Source: JAUWVG01 sp964633715 (GTDB lineage Bacteria > Acidobacteriota > Aminicenantia > Aminicenantales > Aminicenantaceae). From it: DNA of 64,000 nucleotides. The position numbers were made by a program, and so were the translations under genes. This document shows positions 1 through 7,816 of this stretch, piece by piece. The stretch spans positions 1 to 64,000 of the forward strand of contig CAZWHQ010000005.1 of the NCBI GenBank assembly GCA_964633715.1, read 5' to 3'. The notes under the pieces were generated by a model that saw only the letters and a list, made by a program, of their open reading frames with translations, had not been told where the DNA came from and searched no databases. The stretch's first letter is position 1, and every line of letters begins with the position of its first letter.

Positions 1-117
1 ATGATAATAATGAACATATATCTCGGTGTCGGCTAAATTTATGAATAGTTCAGGTTAGTAAGTGTAATGATAAGCAAGGAAGGATTTGTTATTCAGTAAT
101 ATTTGTGTTTGACTTTA

Positions 118-1641
118 TTATTCTAGGGGGCCGACGGCTTTTTCGACTTCCTCCAGGATCTCACAAGACTTGACTAGCTCCTTCATGCGCGTGTGATCGG
201 GATAAAGAGGCCTGTCGACATCAAGAAATTCAACATATTTCCGGATAACATCCTTGGCCTTTGTCACACCCTTTCCAAAAACATATTCTCTGAAATCCAA
301 AGCTTGTGCTGCAGCCATAAATTCGATCCCCAGGATTCCGTATGCATTATCTAGTATCTGAAAATTTTTTAAAGCCGTATTCATACCCATAGACACAAAA
401 TCCTCCTGATCAGCAGCTGCAGGAATAGACTGGATGGATGCCGGCATGGATAAAATACGCTGCTCGACAATTTGAGTGTCAGCCGTATACTGGCTGAGCA
501 TCATTCCGGAAAACATTCCTGCTCCTTTAGTCAAAAAAGCAGGAAGCCCTACACTGAGCGCTGGATTATTGAGTCTGTTCATCCGTCTTTCAGATAGAAC
601 ACAGACCATTGTGATGGCCGCACCTATCATATCCATCGGAAGTGAGACGGGACTCCCCTGAAAATTAGCTCCCGTTAACTGGAGGTTTTCATCTGGAAAA
701 AAAATGGGATTATCCCCAACTCCATTCAGCTCAATCTCGACTTGTGTGCGAGCCCATGCCAAAGCGTCATGGGCTGCACCGATCACCTGCGGAGTAGACC
801 GCATGGAATAGGCATCCTGCACTCGAAATTTAATCCTCCCCGCCTCAAGATCTCCTCCTGCAATAAGTCTTTGTATGGCTTTTGCGCAGCGCACCGCCCC
901 TGGAAAACCACGCACTTCATGGAGTTTGGGCGTGTAGGGTTTCATATTGGCTTTCAGCGCCTCGAGTGACATGGCGGCTGCTATTTCAGTCTGCTTTAAC
1001 CAATTATTTGTGTCATAAAGAAGCAAAGCGCTCATGGCAGTGAGCAAATTGGAGCCGTTGATAGTTGCCAATCCATCACGGGCAAGAAGATCTGGGATAG
1101 GAATGCCAGATCTCTCCATAGCCTCTTTTCCCGCCAACAGCTCACCTTTATAATAGGCCTTTCCCTCCCCGAGCATAAGCAGCGCTATCTGGGACATTGG
1201 AGCCAGATCACCACATGCACCCACAGATCCCTTCTGGCAGACATAAGGTGTCACCCCTCTGTTGAGCATCTCCACCAAAGTTTTCGTGATTTCAGGCCGA
1301 CAACCGGAATTCCCATGGGCATGAACATTAATCCGTCCTGCCATGGCCGCACGCACATATTCAATGGGCGCAGGATCTCCTATACCCGCAGCATGATTAT
1401 AAATTAAATATTTCTGAAAATCCTTGATCTGATCATCATCCAATACTATCTCAGAAAATTCTCCAATACCTGTATTCACACCGTACATAATCTCTTTGGC
1501 TCGAATTTTTTCCTCAAGCATCGCCCGACATTTTACTATTCTCTCTAAAGCAGCAGGGGGTAGATTCACCTGTTCATTATCTCGTGCAATTCGAACTAAT
1601 TTTTCAATTGTTAAATTTGAGCCATCAAGGGAAATCGTCAT
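118..1641 (-). CDS. hutH: Aromatic amino acid ammonia-lyase, HAL-like, with Cys in the MIO triad
   Basis: This 507-aa protein belongs to the histidine/phenylalanine/tyrosine ammonia-lyase family, which removes ammonia from an aromatic amino acid using the self-made MIO cofactor. Length is normal for bacterial HAL. The catalytic Tyr53 region reads MYGVNTGIGEF. The MIO site reads GSVGACGDLAPM, so the usual Ala-Ser-Gly triad is Ala-Cys-Gly, with Cys143 encoded at 1213-1215. The C-terminal motif is QEDFVSMG (about 386-410), where classical HAL has QEDH. The ATG at 1639-1641 follows a GGAGG five bases away. No other histidine-degradation gene lies beside it. The fold assignment is secure. The substrate (His, Tyr or Phe, or an aminomutase role) is not settled by the sequence. 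Confidence 0.85.
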   Translation of the reverse strand: MTISLDGSNLTIEKLVRIARDNEQVNLPPAALERIVKCRAMLEEKIRAKEIMYGVNTGIGEFSEIVLDDDQIKDFQKYLIYNHAAGIGDPAPIEYVRAAMAGRINVHAHGNSGCRPEITKTLVEMLNRGVTPYVCQKGSVGACGDLAPMSQIALLMLGEGKAYYKGELLAGKEAMERSGIPIPDLLARDGLATINGSNLLTAMSALLLYDTNNWLKQTEIAAAMSLEALKANMKPYTPKLHEVRGFPGAVRCAKAIQRLIAGGDLEAGRIKFRVQDAYSMRSTPQVIGAAHDALAWARTQVEIELNGVGDNPIFFPDENLQLTGANFQGSPVSLPMDMIGAAITMVCVLSERRMNRLNNPALSVGLPAFLTKGAGMFSGMMLSQYTADTQIVEQRILSMPASIQSIPAAADQEDFVSMGMNTALKNFQILDNAYGILGIEFMAAAQALDFREYVFGKGVTKAKDVIRKYVEFLDVDRPLYPDHTRMKELVKSCEILEEVEKAVGPLE

Positions 1642-1678
1642 TCCTGCCTCCAGTTTTATAATCTATATGGACTTTTAA

Positions 1679-1707
1679 CTTTTACTACAGTCCAATGTCT
1701 ATGTCAA
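1679..1707 (-). promoter_or_regulatory. Possible sigma70 promoter of the aromatic amino acid lyase
   Basis: Read on the minus strand, a perfect -35 TTGACA (1702-1707) is followed after 17 bases by TAAAAG (1679-1684, 4/6 match). It lies about 40 bases upstream of the lyase start codon. Confidence 0.4.
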
Positions 1708-1713
1708 AACAAC

Positions 1714-1742
1714 TTGCCAGATTGACAATTTCGACATACAAT
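1714..1742 (+). promoter_or_regulatory. Sigma70-type promoter of the M14 peptidase gene
   Basis: TTGCCA (1714-1719), 17 bases, then TACAAT (1737-1742). Both hexamers match five of six consensus positions. The predicted start near 1749 leaves a leader of about 44 nt with an AAAGGAG ribosome binding site before the ATG at 1793. It lies back-to-back with the lyase promoter. Confidence 0.5.
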
Positions 1743-1792
1743 CATGCTTCAGAAATCCTGAAAGGAAATGGGATCTTTTAAAAGGAGTCGGT

Positions 1793-4700
1793 ATGAGAAA
1801 AAAAGGTCTATTATTACTGATATGTCTTTGGTTCTGTCTGCCGCTGGCGGCGGCTGATATCAACAGCCTATCTCAAGTCTTCCAGCTCGGAAAAGGGCTG
1901 GTAGATAGAGACGGAGATTCTCTGGCTGAGACAATTGCTCTTCGTTTCATCATCCCGGATCTGCCAACACCTGAAGAACTGGCAGTGGCATCTGACATTG
2001 CGGCCCGTGCCAATCTAGAAAGTCTCCTTCTTGACTTCGGACTCGTACAAAAAGAATCTGAAATGCAAAAGGGAGAAGGCACTCAAGCTGTTTCCGTACT
2101 CATTGGAACAAATTTAAATCTTGTTAAAACCCTTAACAAAAACAAGAACCTGAATTTCGAAAATTTTTCCAGTGATCAAGGATCTATTTCTCTCGTTTCC
2201 CAACAGGGCCAAAATTATATTCTTCTTGCCGCCGGCTCGGAGGACACGTTACTAAAAACAGGAAGAGCGTTTTTTCTCCGGTGGCCATACCTCTGGGATA
2301 TTTGGGGAAGAGATGAGGGAGATACATATCAAAGCGTAGAGGGAAATCTCGAGGATTTTTTAAATGATATTGGTTCAGATTACAGCACGGTTTCCATTCA
2401 ATCCGTATCTTATACATTCCCTTCGATAACATCTCCTCATGACGCCATTAAACGGCTGCGGTTCAACACAGGAGAAATCAAAAATCTTTCTGTGAGGATC
2501 GAATTTTCAAATCCCGACCATATGGAAAAGACTCGGAAAGCTTTTGTGGCCCTTCAGCAAAGCCATAAAAAGGGGGAACGAACAGATGTACTCAATTATT
2601 CCGGCTGCAGCCAAATAACCATCGAAATGAGGAACAAGAATAACGTCGCAGACGTAACTATAAGAAGAATAGGAGTTCCGAAAAGATTTCTCACGCCGTC
2701 CTACAAATCTCCTGTCCGGCCCAGTCGTTCGGGAAAGAGTTTTGATCTGCTCAACCTGCTTTCTTCACAAGGCGTGTATTTGGATAGAGACAATGACTCT
2801 CATGCAGATGGATTGGATACTCGTCTTATTATTTCCCACAAGCAAAGCTATCCGGGCACTGACCTTCTAGCTTCCCGCCTCGTCCTGGACACAACAGGCG
2901 CCTCCTTTCCCATTGTCCAACTTGATACAGAAATCGAAAACCCAAAGGCGCTTGTCTCACCTATTCTCATCGGGAGAGACAACCTGCTCTCATTGGATTT
3001 GCTGAAAACTGCAAAGCTTAAAATTCCTCATCTCGAAAAAGGATGGGGTTTTGTCACAGTCGTGCCTGAAGCACTCAATAAGTCCAGCGCCTTGATCATC
3101 GATGCCGCAGACAGTGAAGGAATGGAAAAAACGCTGTCTTATCTAAGCCAAACCTTTCCCTATTTGAAAGAATTTAAGGAGGGAGAGGTTAGGATTCACG
3201 ATGTTTTTGCTCTATTGGAAAAATTCTTTAATGGAGAGAATGGGACAGCAGAGGCGTACTTTTCCATGCAGCTTAAAACAGTCCTCGAGGAAATAAAAGA
3301 TAAAAATTTTGAATCCGTGGAACTGGAACTCTACCTCCCCCAAAAAAACGAGAGTTTTGAAAAGGCACTCCAGGAAAATCTGAAAAAAACACTCGACATG
3401 GAAAAATTCCAACTCAAGAGTTTTGCCCTCAAGGACAACAAGATCATTTTTGAAAAGCAGAAAACCTTTGCCTGGGAAAAAGATGAAGCCTTTAAAAGTA
3501 TTCAGGAAGCCACAGAACAGATAAAGAAAACAGCCCAGCCTGTCCGTATCCATATCGGCATCAGTGAATCTCCTGAAATTCGAAAGAAGTTTAAAAAAGA
3601 GATCGAAGAATTTCTTTTTTCTAAAGGAATCCAAAATATGGAAGTAAACGTTCTCTCCGCCTACAAACAGGGCTTCTTCTGGCTGTCTGAAAAAATAATC
3701 CCTTCTCTGAAGGATCAAAACATCGATCATCTCCTGATCCGATTTATGGAGGACATCGACGACCTCAAAGAGCCAAAACGATTCTATGCCGATCCTTTTC
3801 GCTGGCTTCAAGAACTTTATCCCGTGGATGAAATCATTGCAAAAGACACGGACATCCTTCTTGAAAAAATCGAATTCGAGATGAATAATGAGATGTCTTC
3901 TGTTTATGAAGTCCTGGCCTTTGATAAAAACAATCGGGTTCTTCTTCAAGAAGCTTTTTCTCCAAGAACGCGGGAGGATTCTTATCTTAAAGTTCTTCCC
4001 GAATGGGGAAATGTCAAGCTGACGACGGGATGGATTTTCATTCAACAGGGATCAAGGACCATTCTGGACACGGCTCTCAAGACCGACATGGAAAGGTTCT
4101 GGGACTTTTATCAGGATGATGTCCTTCCTGAAGTCTACTCCTTCATACTGAAGAAGACAGGAAATAAACCCGCCTTCAGCAAACAACCCTATTTTAAGAG
4201 ACTTCTATTCGAACTGTGGCTGAGTGAGCCGGATTACAGGCTTGGCCTCGATGAGGAGATCATCAGCAGTCTGGAATCCATCCATGATGAACTCTACTTT
4301 GACACTCTTGATTTCATTCGCGGAATCACAGAAATTGAACTTGAAGATGAGAGCTTGGCAGAAGACAGCTCTCGTTATTCAGCTCCAGGCAACATCCTTC
4401 CTCTGATCCATCCTTCTACTGAAGGACAACAAGGTCATGTAAAAGTGGCATTTGAAGACTGGCAGGCGCGTTCTCCACAGCTTTTATTGAAATGGAAAGA
4501 AAAAGATAAAATTGAATACACGAAAAAATTCGTTTTTCCCAACCTTAAACTGGAAAATCCGAAGGTCCCAACTTTTGTATACAATGGTACGGACAAGTGC
4601 ATTGAACAACTTTATGTCGAAGTCAACTTCGATAAAGAGACGGAATACACCACTCTTATCGACATCATTGAAGAGCACAGGAAACTTGAGGAACAGGGAG

Positions 4701-5947
4701 CTCTGGAAACGCCTTTTATTTTTCCCCGTTTAAAATCGCTTATCCTCTCCCTCAAATTCGAGGACCTTGTCAAAGAAGAAATCTTTCCTGTCTTTTCCGG
4801 AAAAATCGATGCCGGACCAACTCCTCTAGAAATCGATCCATCAGATCCCATCACTCCGACAGACGACATCATCTCACCTCAGGAATGCCTGAATATTGTC
4901 GAAAAACTTGGACATCTGGATAACATCCAAACCTATATTGGGGGAATATCTTTTGAGAACCGAAAGATTCCGGTTCTTGAAATATTCACGCCCATCGGCA
5001 AATACATCTCCCTCCCTCGCCTCATCACATTCAAACCTACGCTCTATCTCAGCGGCCGCCAGCATGCCAACGAAGTATCGGCAACAAATTATATCCTTAA
5101 ATTTGCGGAACTCCTTGCGACCGACGACCGCTATTTAGAGTACACCAAGAAGTTAAACTTTATTCTCCACCCTATGGAAAATCCCGATGGGGCGGCCCTG
5201 GCGTATAATCTCCAAAAGTTAACCCCTTTCCACAGTCTGCATGCCGGCCGCTACACGTCTCTAGGAATCGATGTCAGCAATCAAGTGGGGTCCTCAAAGC
5301 CACTTTTACCTGAGGCCAGGGTCCGAGGAACCCTCTACAACAAGTGGCTCCCGGATATCTACCTCAATCTTCATGGGTATCCCTCACATGAATGGGTGCA
5401 GCAGTTCTCCAACTACTCTCCCTATCTTTTCCGGGATTACTGGATTCCTAAAGGCTGGTTCGCCTATTACAGAAGTTTGAATCTTCCCATCTACAAAAAA
5501 TGGACACGGGCTGGATCAGAGCTCAAAAACATCATTATTCGTGACATGACATCAGATCCGAACATTAAAGACTCCAACACAAAATTCTATGACAGATACT
5601 TTCGCTGGGCAACACGCTGGGAGCCTCACATGAATTATTTAGAGAGAGATGAAGGAGTCAATTTGTATGCCAAGAGACGTTCATCTCGGGCTTCCAGGTT
5701 GACCAACCGTCGTCGTCTGACATTTGTTGAAGAAACTCCTGAACTCATGGATGAAACCGCTCGAGGACCCTGGCTCGATTTCCTCGTGACACAGGGTTTG
5801 ACCTATCTGTTTGCACATGTGGATTATCTTTCTCAATCAGATTATGAAATCGTCCGTATCGAAGAAGAAAACCAGAATCGAGTGTCCATTCAATTTGTCA
5901 GGGATCGTCCTGGGGAAATAAAAACCTCTAGTGAAGTGAAAAAATAA
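1793..5947 (+). CDS. Very large secreted M14-type zinc carboxypeptidase-like protein
   Basis: A 1384-aa exported protein with an N-terminal signal peptide (hydrophobic residues 4-20, then AAADIN). The C-terminal third resembles M14 metallocarboxypeptidases: a GRQHANE motif supplies the zinc ligands His1091 and Glu1094, and LNLHGYPSHEW supplies a possible third ligand, His1194. The 103-residue spacing is plausible for the family. I could not place the catalytic Glu with confidence. The N-terminal half holds two diverged copies of one module (about residues 23-175 and 316-465). Each opens with a DRDxDSxA acidic loop and contains an (V/L)LIG stretch followed by an F(L/P)xxPYLxx-like segment. A lysine- and glutamate-rich region lies between these and the peptidase domain. 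Start: AAAGGAG seven bases before the ATG. The likely role is peptide or peptidoglycan breakdown outside the inner membrane; the substrate is unknown. Confidence 0.75.
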   Translation: MRKKGLLLLICLWFCLPLAAADINSLSQVFQLGKGLVDRDGDSLAETIALRFIIPDLPTPEELAVASDIAARANLESLLLDFGLVQKESEMQKGEGTQAVSVLIGTNLNLVKTLNKNKNLNFENFSSDQGSISLVSQQGQNYILLAAGSEDTLLKTGRAFFLRWPYLWDIWGRDEGDTYQSVEGNLEDFLNDIGSDYSTVSIQSVSYTFPSITSPHDAIKRLRFNTGEIKNLSVRIEFSNPDHMEKTRKAFVALQQSHKKGERTDVLNYSGCSQITIEMRNKNNVADVTIRRIGVPKRFLTPSYKSPVRPSRSGKSFDLLNLLSSQGVYLDRDNDSHADGLDTRLIISHKQSYPGTDLLASRLVLDTTGASFPIVQLDTEIENPKALVSPILIGRDNLLSLDLLKTAKLKIPHLEKGWGFVTVVPEALNKSSALIIDAADSEGMEKTLSYLSQTFPYLKEFKEGEVRIHDVFALLEKFFNGENGTAEAYFSMQLKTVLEEIKDKNFESVELELYLPQKNESFEKALQENLKKTLDMEKFQLKSFALKDNKIIFEKQKTFAWEKDEAFKSIQEATEQIKKTAQPVRIHIGISESPEIRKKFKKEIEEFLFSKGIQNMEVNVLSAYKQGFFWLSEKIIPSLKDQNIDHLLIRFMEDIDDLKEPKRFYADPFRWLQELYPVDEIIAKDTDILLEKIEFEMNNEMSSVYEVLAFDKNNRVLLQEAFSPRTREDSYLKVLPEWGNVKLTTGWIFIQQGSRTILDTALKTDMERFWDFYQDDVLPEVYSFILKKTGNKPAFSKQPYFKRLLFELWLSEPDYRLGLDEEIISSLESIHDELYFDTLDFIRGITEIELEDESLAEDSSRYSAPGNILPLIHPSTEGQQGHVKVAFEDWQARSPQLLLKWKEKDKIEYTKKFVFPNLKLENPKVPTFVYNGTDKCIEQLYVEVNFDKETEYTTLIDIIEEHRKLEEQGALETPFIFPRLKSLILSLKFEDLVKEEIFPVFSGKIDAGPTPLEIDPSDPITPTDDIISPQECLNIVEKLGHLDNIQTYIGGISFENRKIPVLEIFTPIGKYISLPRLITFKPTLYLSGRQHANEVSATNYILKFAELLATDDRYLEYTKKLNFILHPMENPDGAALAYNLQKLTPFHSLHAGRYTSLGIDVSNQVGSSKPLLPEARVRGTLYNKWLPDIYLNLHGYPSHEWVQQFSNYSPYLFRDYWIPKGWFAYYRSLNLPIYKKWTRAGSELKNIIIRDMTSDPNIKDSNTKFYDRYFRWATRWEPHMNYLERDEGVNLYAKRRSSRASRLTNRRRLTFVEETPELMDETARGPWLDFLVTQGLTYLFAHVDYLSQSDYEIVRIEEENQNRVSIQFVRDRPGEIKTSSEVKK

Positions 5948-5955
5948 AATAATAT

Positions 5956-5972
5956 TGTACAAATATTGAACA
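5956..5972. promoter_or_regulatory. 17-bp palindromic operator upstream of the sigma54 activator gene
   Basis: TGTACAAATATTGAACA has half-sites TGTaCA and TGAACA around a 5-bp spacer, the same layout as the sites at 7405-7421 and 7669-7685. It sits just upstream of a TATAAT (5980-5985), where bound protein would cover the -35 region of the regulator gene. This suggests autoregulation. Confidence 0.45.
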
Positions 5973-6016
5973 TATTTGCTATAATATGAACCGATCCACT
6001 TGAGGGTCTCATTCTA

Positions 6017-7390
6017 ATGCAAATTCAAATAAGGCTTCTGCTGTTGATCGAGGATTTTTCTCTATACGATCTCCTTATGAAATCTTCTATTGCGGATGAC
6101 TGTGAAGTTTTCTTTTTAGAAAAAATTGAAGATGCTTCAACTTCCGTAAAGTCCAACAATATCAATGTGGTTATTATCGATATAGACCGGAACAAGGGAG
6201 AGAGATTTAAACTCCTGAAGGATTTAAAAAAATTTGACCGGCTATTGAATGTCATCATCACAGGGCAACCGCTCGGCGCAAACAATGTCATGGAATTTAT
6301 CAATCATGGGGCACTGAGCTATTTAGAAAAACCCGTCAAACTTGAAGAAATCGAAAAGATACTGGAAAAAATTGCCGAAAAAAGCAAATTGAGACGGGAA
6401 ACATTCCAGTTGGAAAAGAAGCTTGAGAAAAAGTACTACTTTGAAGGGATGGTGGGAAAGAGTCCCCATATGTATGAAATATTCTCTCTTATGGAGACCA
6501 TTGCTCCCTACTTTTCAACAGTTATTATCACGGGAGAAACAGGAACCGGAAAAGAACTGGTCGCCAAGGCCATTCACAATCTCAGCCCCTTTAAAAATAA
6601 AGATCTTGTTGTCTGCGATACAGCTTCCATCCCTGAAAATCTCGTCGAATCAGAACTCTTTGGATATATGAAAGGAGCTTTTACTGGGGCAGACAGGAAT
6701 AAACGTGGATTATTTGAAGAGGCCAATGATGGAATTATTTTTCTGGATGAAATCGGAGAAATCCCGCTCACCACTCAAGCCAAACTTCTTCGTGTTCTCG
6801 AAAGCGGCCAGTTCAGACCCTTAGGATCCAATCAAAATATTCAAGTGAATATTAGAGTCATTGCCGCCACAAACCGTGATCTGAAAGAATATGTTAAAAA
6901 TGGCAAATTCAGACAAGACTTGTATCACAGACTCAACAGAGTGGAGATTCATCTTCCTCCTTTAAGAGAAAGACCGGATGACATAACTTTATTGATCAGG
7001 CACATGCTCAATCTGATGAGTAAAAAAATGGATAAACAGGTATACGGCGTTTCTCGAGAAGTACAAAAATTGTTCCTTAAGTATGATTGGCCGGGAAATA
7101 TCAGAGAGCTGGAAAATGTCTTGGAAAGAGCGTCCATTTTAACCAAAAAGACATTTATTGACCTAGCTGATTTACCTAAAGACCTTTTAGATTATTCTAA
7201 ATCAAAGCTTAAAATGCCTCTCTTTTCTAGAGAAAATCTTGCCACCCTCGATGAAATGGAAAAAGAATATATCTCTTTTCTTTTAAAAAGAACTGAAAAC
7301 AACCTGAGAAAGACAGCCATTGTTTTAGATATCTCCCGAACAACCCTATATAATAAACTTAAGAGATACGATATCCCTTTTCGTGAATAA
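6017..7390 (+). CDS. NtrC-family sigma54-dependent response regulator
   Basis: A 457-aa protein with three domains. The N-terminal receiver domain has the acid pair Glu12-Asp13, phospho-acceptor Asp55 (in IIDIDRNKG, without the usual following Met-Pro) and a Lys in YLEKPV near residue 106. The central AAA+ sigma54-activation domain has Walker A GETGTGKE (about 173-180), the sigma54-contact loop GAFTGA (about 220) and Walker B IIFLDEIGE. A C-terminal Fis-type helix-turn-helix covers about 415-455. It should bind enhancer sites and use ATP to open sigma54 promoters. No partner histidine kinase lies in the window. Two strong sigma54 promoters with matching upstream palindromes lie directly downstream (7405-7777), so these are likely targets, and the same palindrome lies in its own promoter. 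Confidence 0.9.
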   Translation: MQIQIRLLLLIEDFSLYDLLMKSSIADDCEVFFLEKIEDASTSVKSNNINVVIIDIDRNKGERFKLLKDLKKFDRLLNVIITGQPLGANNVMEFINHGALSYLEKPVKLEEIEKILEKIAEKSKLRRETFQLEKKLEKKYYFEGMVGKSPHMYEIFSLMETIAPYFSTVIITGETGTGKELVAKAIHNLSPFKNKDLVVCDTASIPENLVESELFGYMKGAFTGADRNKRGLFEEANDGIIFLDEIGEIPLTTQAKLLRVLESGQFRPLGSNQNIQVNIRVIAATNRDLKEYVKNGKFRQDLYHRLNRVEIHLPPLRERPDDITLLIRHMLNLMSKKMDKQVYGVSREVQKLFLKYDWPGNIRELENVLERASILTKKTFIDLADLPKDLLDYSKSKLKMPLFSRENLATLDEMEKEYISFLLKRTENNLRKTAIVLDISRTTLYNKLKRYDIPFRE

Positions 7391-7404
7391 AGTGACGAAT
7401 CTCA

Positions 7405-7421
7405 TGTTCACATTTTAAACA
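7405..7421. promoter_or_regulatory. Upstream activator palindrome of sigma54 module 1
   Basis: TGTTCACATTTTAAACA, half-sites TGTTCA and TaAACA, 5-bp spacer. Its centre is about 81 bp upstream of the -24 GG of the sigma54 promoter at 7493-7508, a normal enhancer distance for NtrC-type activators. Confidence 0.5.
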
Positions 7422-7492
7422 TTCCCTCATTCGCTCCTCTTTTTCTATCCAGCTTATTTAATTGTTTTCTATACTTTACAAATTTTAAAGGT

Positions 7493-7508
7493 TGGCATCT
7501 TTCTTGCA
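7493..7508 (+). promoter_or_regulatory. Sigma54 (-24/-12) promoter, module 1
   Basis: TGGCATCTTTCTTGCA matches the TGGCAC-N5-TTGCA consensus with the invariant GG (7494-7495) and GC (7506-7507) ten bases apart. Transcription should start near 7519. No clear long reading frame follows. The product may be a small RNA or the 21-codon frame at 7586-7651. Confidence 0.7.
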
Positions 7509-7518
7509 TTGATAATCA

Positions 7519-7651
7519 CTGCGAGGTAATATGTAAAAGAACACAAAAACTCTCCTGGAACCAGGATAGAAATATTGGATCATAAATGGACATGTTCATT
7601 TATGGGACACTCCATTTGCAGCTCCTAACTTATTTAATATCAACCAGATAA
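7519..7651 (+). ncRNA. Candidate sigma54-driven small RNA (or leader of a micro-ORF)
   Basis: This 130-base segment starts at the predicted sigma54 start site. It contains a short hairpin (7553-7566, TCCTGGAACCAGGA) and a 24-bp near-perfect palindrome (7581-7604). It carries five GGA triplets within about 60 nt (two around the first hairpin and three after it), a spacing that recalls CsrA/RsmA-titrating RNAs. Alternatively, a 21-codon frame at 7586-7651 (MDMFIYGTLHLQLLTYLIST..) preceded by GGAT may be translated. I see no U-rich terminator, so the 3' end is unknown. Confidence 0.25.
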
Positions 7652-7668
7652 ATTAATTTCCTTCATTA

Positions 7669-7685
7669 TGTTCACATATTGAACA
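7669..7685. promoter_or_regulatory. Upstream activator palindrome of sigma54 module 2
   Basis: TGTTCACATATTGAACA is a perfect inverted repeat of TGTTCA/TGAACA with a 5-bp spacer, centred about 86 bp upstream of the -24 GG of the sigma54 promoter at 7762-7777. It is the cleanest of the three copies. Confidence 0.55.
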
Positions 7686-7761
7686 TTCTCCCTTTGAATT
7701 CTTTCCTTTTGTATCCAGTCTAATCTGTTTATTATCAATAATTTAACTCCTTTTTAGCGCT

Positions 7762-7777
7762 TGGCATCTTTCTTGCT
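7762..7777 (+). promoter_or_regulatory. Sigma54 promoter of the DUF5658-like gene, module 2
   Basis: TGGCATCTTTCTTGCT, with GG 7763-7764 and GC 7775-7776. The core, including the normally variable TCTTTC, is identical to the module 1 promoter. The predicted start near 7788 leaves a leader of about 29 nt with AAGGAG (7803-7808) before the ATG at 7817. Confidence 0.75.
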
Positions 7778-7816
7778 TTTAGATTTGGCATGTATATGAG
7801 GCAAGGAGAAACCAAG

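Larger units (their letters stand above)
7391..7816. other. Gene-free interval with duplicated sigma54 modules
   Basis: 426 bases between the activator gene and the DUF5658-like gene. It holds two copies of one module: palindrome, a TATCCAG block about 35 bases later, then the sigma54 promoter (7405-7508 and 7669-7777). Between them is a hairpin-rich segment (7519-7651). Outside the three conserved blocks the copies are diverged, so the duplication is old or the blocks are under selection. Confidence 0.7.

Noticed and set aside
3212..4045. 277-codon open frame antisense to the M14-like gene
   Set aside because: Biased, Phe-rich composition from reading a Lys/Glu-rich gene backwards; no ribosome site or known motif.
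7790..7816. Earlier ATG (7790) as start of the DUF5658-like protein
   Set aside because: It would lie two bases after the predicted sigma54 start site, without a ribosome site; the ATG at 7817 has AAGGAG.
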